This document shows positions 1 through 5,382 of a stretch of 5,382 bases of DNA, piece after piece; the first letter of the stretch is position 1, and each line of letters starts with the position of its first letter. Below the pieces are notes generated by a model. The model did no database searches and was not told the origin of the DNA. It was given only the letters and a program-made list of their open reading frames with translations. A program made the position numbers and the translations under genes. This stretch comes from Methyloglobulus sp. (GTDB taxonomy: Bacteria > Pseudomonadota > Gammaproteobacteria > Methylococcales > Methylomonadaceae), in the NCBI GenBank assembly GCA_013140405.1, contig JABFSV010000035.1, forward strand, positions 1-5,382, written 5' to 3'.

Positions 1-1
1 T

Positions 2-139
2 TCAGAAGCCATGCGCCAGGAAATACACGCAGGGCTGAATGTGGTTGAGAATTGGAACAGTGCAAATGGTTTTATCTTTTACGGTGACGGCAGTGAAATA
101 GCGAGTAACCGTTTAGAAGACCAAGAAGGGGTTAATTAA
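2..139 (+). pseudogene. C-terminal fragment of a different Tn3-family transposase, cut by the transposon's left end
   Basis: The frame starting at base 2 encodes about 42 residues that match the region around the catalytic glutamate of Tn3-family (DDE) transposases. It has the hallmark order [16 protein letters not shown], then FIFYG, then [12 protein letters not shown]. The Glu of the NVVEN segment is the likely third catalytic residue, inferred by lining it up with LNRGE of the complete TnpA in this window. Homology stops at base 127, exactly where the GGGG tip of the inverted repeat begins. The frame then reads three codons into the repeat and ends at TAA 137-139. In relatives roughly 100 more residues would follow, and they are not found on the other side of the element. 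The gene is open to the left, beyond the window. It is not a copy of the resident tnpA: the motif residues differ strongly, so it belongs to another Tn3 subgroup. Family assignment is confident; the subgroup is not. Confidence 0.88.
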
Positions 140-212
140 CCAAAAGAACCATTTGTCCTACGACCCCTCCTAAACCCTTGCTACATGCGGCTTGCAGAGG
201 AAATATCGATTT
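128..212 (+). repeat. Left terminal inverted repeat (extended, 85 bp)
   Basis: Read inward, this stretch matches the reverse complement of 5171..5255 at 79 of 85 positions without gaps (mismatches at repeat positions 23, 32, 33, 42, 57 and 67). A weaker match (31 of 40) continues inward to base 252. The Tn3-type core is probably the outer 38 bp or so (128-165): a GGGG tip, then an AT-rich segment, then TTTGTCCTACGA, whose TACG resembles the TACG/ACG near the inner edge of many Tn3-family repeats. The tip contains the palindrome GGTTAATTAACC. The inner part of the repeat (from 181) is the coding 3' end of tnpA. Confidence 0.92.
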
Positions 213-3200
213 TAAAAACGTCGGTAAAATTCTTTATAACCTCTTGAATATTAAGCACATCCCCTCGGTTATAAAATTCATACTTGCCGATGAAGTTGAT
301 ATGCTGCCAGGCCACTGGCGAAAAGAGCAGAATTTCTTTGGCCATTTCAGGATTAACTGATTGATAATACTGATAAAGACTTGACAGCAGCGTGGCATTG
401 TAAAAGATCACCGCGTTGGCAATGAGCCGGATGGAGTCGGCATTGATGTCGAGTTCTATTTCGGTTTTGCCACTCAGCATCCTGCCGCCGCTGACTTTGG
501 CAATGGTGGAGCTTAACTGGTGGTAGGATTCGCCACGGTTCAACGAGCCTTGCACCACTTCACGGATTTCCTTGCTGTCGATATAATCCAGCAAATAATC
601 GGTCATGATGATTTCATCGAAGGCGATTAGTGCTTTTAAGGCCGGGCTGGTCTTTTTATAGGAAGACAGTTTGCTGACGATAGTGCTTTGAGTTGTTTTC
701 TTAAGTGCCAAGGAAGCCAGTATTCTCAATACATTGTCCCACTCCTTGATGATCAGTGCCTTATTGACCTTCTTGCTGGGCTTGATAATGTGGTGCTTAT
801 AGTTGTCAAGCTCATCAAAACAGATGAGGTTATTGTCCGACTTCTCCTGCAACTGGGTAAAGCGCGGCATGAACCGGTAACCGAACATATACATCAAGGC
901 AAAGTTGACCCGGTTGATGCTGTGCATGTCGCCGGATATTGCCGTGATTTCAACATCGGACGTGTTGCTCTCCACAATATCCAACAAGAAGTGGCTTTCA
1001 TGCTGGTTGGCGCCAATCACTTTTAGGCACAGCGGCAGATGGTTGGCGTTGATTGCCAACAAGACCACACCTTTCAACATACCAAAATACTTCTTTGCAT
1101 GGCGTGATTTGATCGTGTGGTATTTGGTGACCAATTTTTGGCCGTCAATGCTGGCGTGGACACCGTAATCGGCCAAGTTGTACTCGGCAAAGATCGGCAG
1201 TTTGGCCGTATGGTTCATGATCAAGTCATTCGCGGCATAGAGGGTTTGGTAGCGGACATGGTTTTTGCCCACCCGTTCCAGGTCGCTTTCCTTAATGTCG
1301 CTGATCTCTTTCATCCGTTTGGCTTCGATACCAGTCGCATTGGCGATGACACAGGCATGAATAACTTCAGGGTCTGGGCTTAATTTCGCGTATTTGGGCT
1401 GGAGATGCGTAAAGGTCTTCATAAATCCGGTAGCCAGTGCCGTGAATTTCAGGATATCGCCAATACCTGAGACATGCAGTTTTTCATAAAACGGGTTGTT
1501 AATCCCGTCATCAAGCCGGACATAGGGCAGCGTCCATTTCAGCAGTTCGCCTTGCTTGTTGTAATGGGTTTTTAGGCTGGGGTTGTCACCGCTACGGATA
1601 GCCTGGTTAACTTGCTCGTACTTAACCTTCATGTTGGCTTCGAACTGGTTTAATAGGTCCACAATGTCCATCGACAGCAACGGCATATTCAGTTCTTTTA
1701 AAATCTTTTCCTTGTTCTGCGTCCATTCACCAATGTCGATCAGGTCATCTTCCAGGGCACAATAGCCGTGGCTGTCCTTGATGAACACCGCCGTGTTGGC
1801 GATGCCTTGCTTTAACTGATGGTACACCATGCTTTCATAGCGGTCGCCATCGACTTTCCTGACTGCTGGCTGCCCATTGATGGACACTTTGTAGGCCAAG
1901 AACTTTTTCAGCGACTTTGGGCAAAAATCCATCGGCACGTCTTGATAGCGGTATTCCCGGAACGGTTGGTTGCCGTCCAAGTGCTGCCTTAAAAAGGCAA
2001 CCGCCCGGGTCAAGTTGTCATTGTTGCAGGAAAATTCCAATACCTTGAACAGTGGGCGGATATTTTTCTTTACCGTCAGCGCAATCTCCCCGTAGTATTG
2101 CCAGCGGTAAAAATCCCGGTCCAGGTTGGGCTTGTTAAAATCCTTTAGGAATTGTTTGTATCCATCAAGCGGCACTACCTCAAAGGCTTTGGCCCTGACT
2201 TGGTCATCGGGAATACGGCTGTCGATATTAATCGCCATCACTTGAAACGCTTGCTTTCTTAGTTGCGAGTCCACGTCTTCCATCAACTCAATTTTGGAGC
2301 GTTGATAGTCGTCCGCCCCGTCGGCATATTTGGCCATCTTCTGGATCAGGCTTGTTACCAGATGGTCATTGATCTTGAGGAAGCGGTGATGGGCATAACA
2401 GAGCAAATACAGGCGCACCAGGTTTTTGTCGGCAAAGCGCCGGAGCTTCTGGATGCTGTAAAACTCCGCCAGGTTCGCATAGTAGATAATGTTCTGTTCG
2501 GAAATGCCCAGTTTTGGCATCAACAGTTGGGACTCCCGGTAAATGCCGATGACCAGTTGTTGTTTGGCGACACTCTTCTTGATCTCGGTGGTGCTAAAAT
2601 CCTTCTGGTCTTTTTTGAGCAAAGTGAGGTTATAAAACAACTCGTCGTTGGCCAACAGCCTGTCCAATTGCCCACGAAGCCCTTTGTCGGTATCGGTATA
2701 GAGCTTGGTGACCAAACGCTTACGCTCCTCCCGAAGTGCGATGGATACTATGTCCTGTAAGCTTGAGTATGCAGGCCTGAGCACATTTTGCAATTGGCAG
2801 TAGGACAGCAGCTCTTCCAAAACGAACCGGGACAGCACATGGCGTTTGGCAAGCGCTTTCGCTTCCTTGAGCAATTGGCCTTGAAACCCGGCATCGACAT
2901 CTTTCAGGCCAAACTGGTTCATCACGAAACAGCGGTTTTGGTAGTGGTGATTTTTCGACACCTGCTTTTTTGGGAAGGGTTCTCCCGGAAAATAAAGTTG
3001 CATGATGAACTCAACATCAGCCTTTACTTTTTGGAAACTGAACAGGAAGAAGGTGCCGATGGCACGGTAATACCCAAGCTGTAAAATGTAGTCAACTTTG
3101 CGCGCGGTGTCGATTTCCAAGCTATCAAGAACAGCCCTATCAATTTCATCAAGGCTGAACAAAAAAGACCGCTCTTCATCATCCAGCGAGGGTATTGCAT

Positions 3201-3246
3201 ACAGCGTGTCGATTTCTTGCGGGGTCAAAATGGTCAGTCGAGCCAT
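181..3246 (-). CDS. tnpA: Tn3-family transposase TnpA
   Basis: The 1021-residue protein has the usual Tn3 TnpA length (about 960-1020). It binds the terminal inverted repeats and carries out replicative transposition, giving cointegrates. The N-terminus (MARLTILTPQEIDTLYAIP and about the next 150 residues) is the typical DNA-binding DUF4158-like region. The C-terminal half is the DDE catalytic domain. The likely triad is D701 in the SIDGQ motif, D773 in SGDMHSINRVNFA (followed by MFGYRFMPRF, a classic Tn3 signature) and E906 in SLNRGESYHQL; the spacing closely matches Tn3's D689, D765 and E895. The C-terminal AWQHINFIGKYEF is also family-typical. The ATG at 3246 is preceded on the minus strand by AAGGA at 3262-3258. 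The gene diverges from tnpR across res, and its stop lies 53 bp inside the left tip. No frameshift or missing key residue is seen, so the enzyme is predicted to be functional. The sequence differs clearly from Tn3 and Tn21 TnpA, so subgroup placement needs a tree. Confidence 0.97.
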   Translation of the reverse strand: MARLTILTPQEIDTLYAIPSLDDEERSFLFSLDEIDRAVLDSLEIDTARKVDYILQLGYYRAIGTFFLFSFQKVKADVEFIMQLYFPGEPFPKKQVSKNHHYQNRCFVMNQFGLKDVDAGFQGQLLKEAKALAKRHVLSRFVLEELLSYCQLQNVLRPAYSSLQDIVSIALREERKRLVTKLYTDTDKGLRGQLDRLLANDELFYNLTLLKKDQKDFSTTEIKKSVAKQQLVIGIYRESQLLMPKLGISEQNIIYYANLAEFYSIQKLRRFADKNLVRLYLLCYAHHRFLKINDHLVTSLIQKMAKYADGADDYQRSKIELMEDVDSQLRKQAFQVMAINIDSRIPDDQVRAKAFEVVPLDGYKQFLKDFNKPNLDRDFYRWQYYGEIALTVKKNIRPLFKVLEFSCNNDNLTRAVAFLRQHLDGNQPFREYRYQDVPMDFCPKSLKKFLAYKVSINGQPAVRKVDGDRYESMVYHQLKQGIANTAVFIKDSHGYCALEDDLIDIGEWTQNKEKILKELNMPLLSMDIVDLLNQFEANMKVKYEQVNQAIRSGDNPSLKTHYNKQGELLKWTLPYVRLDDGINNPFYEKLHVSGIGDILKFTALATGFMKTFTHLQPKYAKLSPDPEVIHACVIANATGIEAKRMKEISDIKESDLERVGKNHVRYQTLYAANDLIMNHTAKLPIFAEYNLADYGVHASIDGQKLVTKYHTIKSRHAKKYFGMLKGVVLLAINANHLPLCLKVIGANQHESHFLLDIVESNTSDVEITAISGDMHSINRVNFALMYMFGYRFMPRFTQLQEKSDNNLICFDELDNYKHHIIKPSKKVNKALIIKEWDNVLRILASLALKKTTQSTIVSKLSSYKKTSPALKALIAFDEIIMTDYLLDYIDSKEIREVVQGSLNRGESYHQLSSTIAKVSGGRMLSGKTEIELDINADSIRLIANAVIFYNATLLSSLYQYYQSVNPEMAKEILLFSPVAWQHINFIGKYEFYNRGDVLNIQEVIKNFTDVFKIDISSASRM

Positions 3247-3257
3247 GTGCCTATTTA

Positions 3258-3262
3258 TCCTT
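3258..3262 (-). promoter_or_regulatory. Ribosome binding site of tnpA
   Basis: AAGGA on the minus strand lies 11 nt before the ATG at 3246. This is slightly long spacing but supports that start, as does the family-like N-terminus. I could not identify a convincing -35/-10 pair for tnpA between here and res subsite I. Confidence 0.55.
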
Positions 3263-3330
3263 GCTGGGGTGGTTTTTTAATGACACGGAGATTTCAGCGC
3301 ACAATGGCAGCCATTTGAGTAGATTTTAAC

Positions 3331-3358
3331 TGTCCACTAATTTATAAGATTGTGGACA
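3331..3358 (+). other. res: res subsite I (crossover site)
   Basis: This is a 28-bp imperfect dyad with ends TGTCCAC and GTGGACA and a central TTATAA (3342-3347). The exact middle dinucleotide is AT, as in gamma-delta and Tn3 res site I, where strand exchange occurs over a central 2-bp overlap. It is the subsite nearest tnpA, as in Tn3. The length equals that of the known 28-bp site I. Confidence 0.9.
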
Positions 3359-3381
3359 GGGTAATTCATAGGGAGTAAACT
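3353..3381 (+). promoter_or_regulatory. Candidate tnpR promoter inside res
   Basis: TGGACA at 3353-3358 (5 of 6 to the -35 consensus) is followed after exactly 17 bp by TAAACT at 3376-3381 (4 of 6 to the -10 consensus). The -35 is the right half of res subsite I and the -10 touches the start of subsite II. Resolvase bound to res would therefore block RNA polymerase, the autoregulation known for Tn3-type tnpR. The assignment is inferred from sequence only. Confidence 0.45.
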
Positions 3382-3416
3382 GTCCATTAAATCGTTTTTC
3401 ACACACTTAATAGACA
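3381..3416 (+). other. res: res subsite II (accessory)
   Basis: This is an inverted pair TGTCCATTAA (3381-3390) and TTAATAGACA (3407-3416) spanning 36 bp, close to the 34 bp of gamma-delta site II. The gap from subsite I is 22 bp, and the centre-to-centre distance is 54 bp, close to the 53 bp in gamma-delta. It is an accessory resolvase-binding site that helps build the synaptic complex. Confidence 0.85.
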
Positions 3417-3419
3417 ATC

Positions 3420-3444
3420 CGTCCATTAATCGATTTAGGGGACA
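3420..3444 (+). other. res: res subsite III (accessory)
   Basis: The left half CGTCCATTAA (3420-3429, first base deviating from TGTCC) and the right half TTTAGGGGACA (3434-3444) define a 25-bp dyad, the length of gamma-delta site III. It lies 3 bp after subsite II and ends 10 bp before the tnpR start codon. Confidence 0.8.
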
Positions 3445-3451
3445 GTTTTAG

Positions 3452-4009
<558 letters not shown>

Positions 4010-4057
4010 TGGTGATCTCGAAGCTTACATTATTGCTAAGGAAAACTGGGTATTCGT

Positions 4058-4073
4058 AATTTCGTACGGAATT
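4058..4073. promoter_or_regulatory. Near-perfect 16-bp palindrome, possible operator
   Basis: AATTTCGTACGGAATT is a dyad with only one mismatched pair (positions 5 and 12) around a GTAC centre. It lies 49 bp after tnpR and just before the candidate cargo promoter. It could be a binding site for the helix-turn-helix protein encoded at 4810..5013 or for a host regulator. This is inference; no protein is shown to bind it. Confidence 0.35.
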
Positions 4074-4078
4074 AATGC

Positions 4079-4107
4079 TTTACATATGCGCTCGTTGAGC
4101 GCAAAAT
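4079..4107 (+). promoter_or_regulatory. Candidate cargo promoter with inverted repeat in its spacer
   Basis: TTTACA (4079-4084, 5 of 6 to the -35 consensus) and CAAAAT (4102-4107, 4 of 6 to the -10 consensus) are separated by 17 bp. The spacer holds a 7-bp inverted repeat with a 3-base loop, TGCGCTC-GTT-GAGCGCA (4087-4103). This could be an operator or, in RNA from tnpR, a hairpin. There is no T-run after it, so it is a poor intrinsic terminator. The 5' leader to the 4182 start would be about 70 nt. Confidence 0.35.
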
Positions 4108-4181
4108 AACCACAGTTTCAACATGTCTTAACCAGAGGCAAAGGTTCGCCCATTCTTCACTTTTTATACAAGAGGTATATT

Positions 4182-4463
4182 ATGACTTCCCTTGACACTG
4201 AATATTTTGTTGCCTTACACAAACAAGCACACGACCTGCATAAAAAGCTGTCGATGGCTTTTGACGATCATCATGATTCTCCCGATATAGACCGTTGGTA
4301 TAGTGCTTGTGAAAAAGCGTATGCCAGAATTGTCAGACGTACAAATTTGGCAATGCACTATTTTCGTAAAGAAGAAGAAAGGCATAATGCTGTTCTAAAC
4401 AATGATTTCAACAAATTATTGGATGCGTTTAGTTCACAGCACTATAAACATAATTCACTGTAA
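4182..4463 (+). CDS. Histidine-rich small protein of unknown function (93 aa)
   Basis: I do not recognise this protein. The ATG is preceded by AGAGG at 4171-4175 with 6 nt spacing, a good ribosome binding site, and the ORF is intact. It has no signal peptide or membrane segment. It is predicted to be mostly helical and strongly charged, with a KEEER cluster at 63-67. Nine of 93 residues are histidine, including H13, H17 and H20 (HxxxHxxH on one helix face) and the pair H30-H31, so metal binding is possible but unproven. It is the first gene of the cargo region, 172 bp after tnpR. It is more AT-rich than tnpR, consistent with separate acquisition. Small proteins here in other Tn3 elements are often toxin-antitoxin or regulatory genes, but nothing in the sequence identifies this one as such. 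Confidence 0.75.
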   Translation: MTSLDTEYFVALHKQAHDLHKKLSMAFDDHHDSPDIDRWYSACEKAYARIVRRTNLAMHYFRKEEERHNAVLNNDFNKLLDAFSSQHYKHNSL

Positions 4464-4476
4464 CTGCTTGCAGTTT

Positions 4477-4581
4477 ATGTGGATTGACGACCCTTTGCCG
4501 TTGGGTGAAGGTAAGACAATGGAGTTGCCCCAAGAAACCGCTGGCCTAATGCAAGATTATAATTCGAGTTTGGGAGTATAA
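4477..4581 (+). CDS. Possible very short peptide (34 aa, or 20 aa from the inner ATG)
   Basis: The frame runs from ATG 4477 to TAA 4579-4581 and begins MWIDDPLPLGEGKTMELPQ. The ATG at 4477 has no visible ribosome binding site. An inner in-frame ATG at 4519 has GAAGG at 4507-4511 with 7 nt spacing, giving a 20-residue peptide. The stop lies 3 nt before the ATG of the next (interrupted) gene, a spacing typical of translational coupling. It resembles no family I know. It could be a coupling leader, a genuine small protein, or the 3' remnant of a longer gene that lost its beginning. The evidence is positional only. Confidence 0.3.
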   Translation: MWIDDPLPLGEGKTMELPQETAGLMQDYNSSLGV

Positions 4582-4584
4582 AAA

Positions 4585-4791
4585 ATGAACAGGTAATATC
4601 ACCCAAAGCTTAGTGAAGCTGGATTTATGGACTTGGTATTAGAGTTGCGTAAACAGTTTGATCGCGAAGATACTCAAGCGATTATTCGTAGAAAGGGTCT
4701 AAGTGTTGCCGATGTTTTGCGAGACTTAGAAAGTGCGGTCAATGCTTACGTTGACATTGTTGATGAGAACATTACAAAACCTTGGTTTTAG
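4585..4791 (+). pseudogene. Small unknown gene interrupted by an in-frame stop at codon 4
   Basis: ATG 4585 has an excellent ribosome binding site (GGGAG at 4572-4576, 8 nt spacing). It is followed by AAC AGG TAA, so the frame stops at 4594-4596. The same frame then stays open for 64 codons to TAG 4789-4791. A single change (for example CAA to TAA) would account for the stop. The restored product would be about 67-68 residues: MNR, then YHPKLSEAGFM, then a charged, amphipathic helical body ending near ITKPWF. An alternative is translation from the internal ATG 4627 (54 residues, starting MDLVLELRKQFDRED), which has only a poor GGA 3 nt upstream but could be reached by reinitiation after the short MNR peptide. 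The family is unknown to me. It lies 18 nt before the helix-turn-helix gene, so the two may have formed a pair. A sequencing error at 4594 is also possible. Confidence 0.55.
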
Positions 4792-4809
4792 TTTTAGGAA
4801 TTTTGTTTA

Positions 4810-5013
4810 ATGGAAACCCCGTCGCCTACACAAATAAAGGAAGCCCGCGAAAAAGCGGGGTTAACACAATCCCAGGCAGCGGCTCTAATCTATAAAGGGC
4901 TGCGGACGTGGCAGGGTTGGGAAGCGCCAGTAGGTGAAAAGGGGCATCGTAAAATGGATATTGCTTTTTGGGAGTTATATAATATGAAGGTTGCGCTCAA
5001 TGCTCATAAGTAA
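4810..5013 (+). CDS. Small helix-turn-helix (XRE-like) DNA-binding protein
   Basis: The 67-residue protein is essentially one helix-turn-helix domain: residues 8-38 read IKEAREKAGLTQSQAAAL, then LRTWQGWE. Helix 2 is TQSQAAAL and the recognition region is around RTWQGWE. The RTW(Q)xWE segment, followed by RKM and a WEL near residue 55, is typical of small stand-alone regulators found in proteobacterial mobile elements and prophages. A short extra loop (PVGEKGH, 40-46) sits where many relatives have only one or two residues. The ribosome binding site AGGAA (4796-4800) is 9 nt before ATG, which supports the start. The gene follows the interrupted ORF closely and may regulate the cargo promoter region (dyads at 4058 and 4087) or act as an antitoxin or repressor partner of a neighbour; both roles are inference. 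Confidence 0.8.
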   Translation: METPSPTQIKEAREKAGLTQSQAAALIYKGLRTWQGWEAPVGEKGHRKMDIAFWELYNMKVALNAHK

Positions 5014-5016
5014 ATT

Positions 5017-5202
5017 ATGGCGTTTCCACACGATTTTACCGAATCGCCAGAAAACTTTGGGGCTACCCGTCCACAACATCAAATCAGCTTCATTTATGAG
5101 CATGAAAACCAAGTAATCCATAATTACAATAATATTCAACAGTTTATAAAAAATATTATCTGCGGTTTTGAAATCGATATTTCCTCTGTAAGCCGCATTT
5201 AG
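5017..5202 (+). pseudogene. 61-aa reading frame ending in a diverged copy of the TnpA C-terminus
   Basis: The frame begins 3 nt after the stop of the helix-turn-helix gene and in the same frame. Residues 1-22 or so match nothing I recognise. Residues 23-61 align without gaps to TnpA residues 983-1021 with 18 of 39 identical, including FI, NIQ, IKN and the end IDISS-x-SR. Both reading frames stop with TAG at the same place relative to their inverted repeat. It is therefore best read as the relic of a second, related tnpA whose 3' end faces the right tip, fused to unrelated sequence upstream. There is no strong ribosome binding site before ATG 5017, and expression as a protein is doubtful. It could also be kept only because the DNA is part of the transposase-binding end. 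Confidence 0.75.
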
Positions 5203-5255
5203 CAAGGGTTTAGAAGGGGTCGCGGGACAAATCGTTCTTTTGGTTAATTAACCCC
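5171..5255 (-). repeat. Right terminal inverted repeat (extended, 85 bp)
   Basis: The reverse complement of this stretch begins GGGGTTAATTAACC and matches the left end 128..212 at 79 of 85 positions, with no gaps. Homology continues inward to about 5131 at 31 of 40 positions, giving 110 of 125 overall. The inner portion is the relic tnpA 3' end described at 5017..5202. The outer 38 bp or so would be the TnpA-binding Tn3-type end. Confidence 0.92.
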
Positions 5256-5257
5256 AT

Positions 5258-5382
5258 TATGCACTACATCACGCCAGCCACGAACCCGCCGGGGTTATGT
5301 TTGCCCATATGCTGCCGAAAGCCGGCGATGTCATGGTGGGTTACCGTTACCAATGGAGCAGCCAGGGCGGCAACCTGTTGCA
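5258..5382 (+). pseudogene. 5'-truncated gene right of the transposon, possible outer-membrane-type protein
   Basis: Immediately after the right tip, one plus-strand frame is open to the window end. It reads YALHHASHEPAGVMFAHM, then LPKAGDVMVGYRYQWSSQGGN. The GVM-x2-HM-x2-AG-x-x-MVGYRY pattern resembles the beginning of the mature part of outer-membrane beta-barrel or transporter-like proteins in proteobacteria, where GVMGDHMH, KGEWM and SYRYM are common. That resemblance is from memory and not verified. No start codon fits in this frame before the repeat: an in-frame TAA lies at 5249-5251 inside it. The N-terminal part, including any signal peptide, was therefore separated by the transposon or a deletion. 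It bears no relation to the transposase fragment on the left. Confidence 0.5.

Noticed and set aside
178..360. Plus-strand frame from the left end inward, with a similar frame on the minus strand at the right end (4975..5205)
   Set aside because: Their similarity (RGNIDFK and so on) is the antisense reading of the inverted repeat and tnpA tail. The real coding frame is the transposase strand, and the starts lack support.
2263..2760. 165-aa open frame on the plus strand within tnpA
   Set aside because: It lies wholly antisense to a well-recognised transposase, has no ribosome binding site and no family features; it is a composition effect.
3331..3444. The repeated TGTCCAYTAA motifs as a CRISPR array or replication iterons
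   Set aside because: They occur as inverted pairs with Tn3 res lengths and spacing, next to a cognate resolvase gene, which explains them fully.
4087..4103. Inverted repeat TGCGCTC-GTT-GAGCGCA as the intrinsic terminator of tnpR
   Set aside because: The following bases are AAAATAACC on the plus strand, with no U-tract in the transcript. It fits better as an operator-like dyad within a promoter spacer.
4844..4859. Hairpin CCCGC-GAAAAA-GCGGG as a terminator
   Set aside because: It lies inside the helix-turn-helix gene near its start and no T-run follows.

Overview
The window holds one complete Tn3-family transposon (about 128..5255) and 127 bp of foreign sequence on each side. From left to right it contains: a fragment of a different Tn3-family transposase gene (2..127); the left terminal inverted repeat (from 128); a full-length tnpA on the minus strand (181..3246); a three-subsite res recombination region (3331..3444); tnpR on the plus strand (3455..4009); a short AT-richer cargo region of small plus-strand genes (4182..5202); the right terminal inverted repeat (ending at 5255); and the 5'-truncated part of another plus-strand reading frame (5258..5382). 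Divergent tnpA and tnpR around a res site is the Tn3/gamma-delta layout. TnpA pastes the element replicatively, and TnpR resolves the cointegrate at res and probably represses its own promoter there.

The cargo is not a recognised resistance, toxin-antitoxin or metabolic module. It contains a histidine-rich 93-aa protein of unknown function, a possible 20-34 aa peptide, a small gene stopped by a TAA at codon 4 (4585..4791), a 67-aa helix-turn-helix regulator, and a 61-aa reading frame whose last 40 or so residues are a diverged second copy of the TnpA C-terminus. Spacing is tight (3 nt at 4581/4585, 18 nt at 4791/4810, 3 nt at 5013/5017), so the genes are probably co-transcribed towards the right end.

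Three points stand out. First, the left junction lies inside the catalytic C-terminal region of another, clearly different Tn3-family transposase, so this is a transposon nested in or next to a transposon. Second, the two flanks do not belong to one interrupted gene and there is no 5-bp target duplication (AAGAA against ATTAT), so the locus was rearranged after or during insertion. Third, the inverted repeats extend far beyond the usual 38 bp: 79 of 85 positions match, and weaker homology runs to about 125 bp, because both ends carry a tnpA 3' end. This suggests that the right end derives from a second, related transposon whose body was lost.

The host cannot be named from the window. Coding style, base composition and the families present fit a mid-GC proteobacterium (a gammaproteobacterium is my guess), on a plasmid or an accessory chromosomal region. 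All calls are from reading the sequence; no database search was done.
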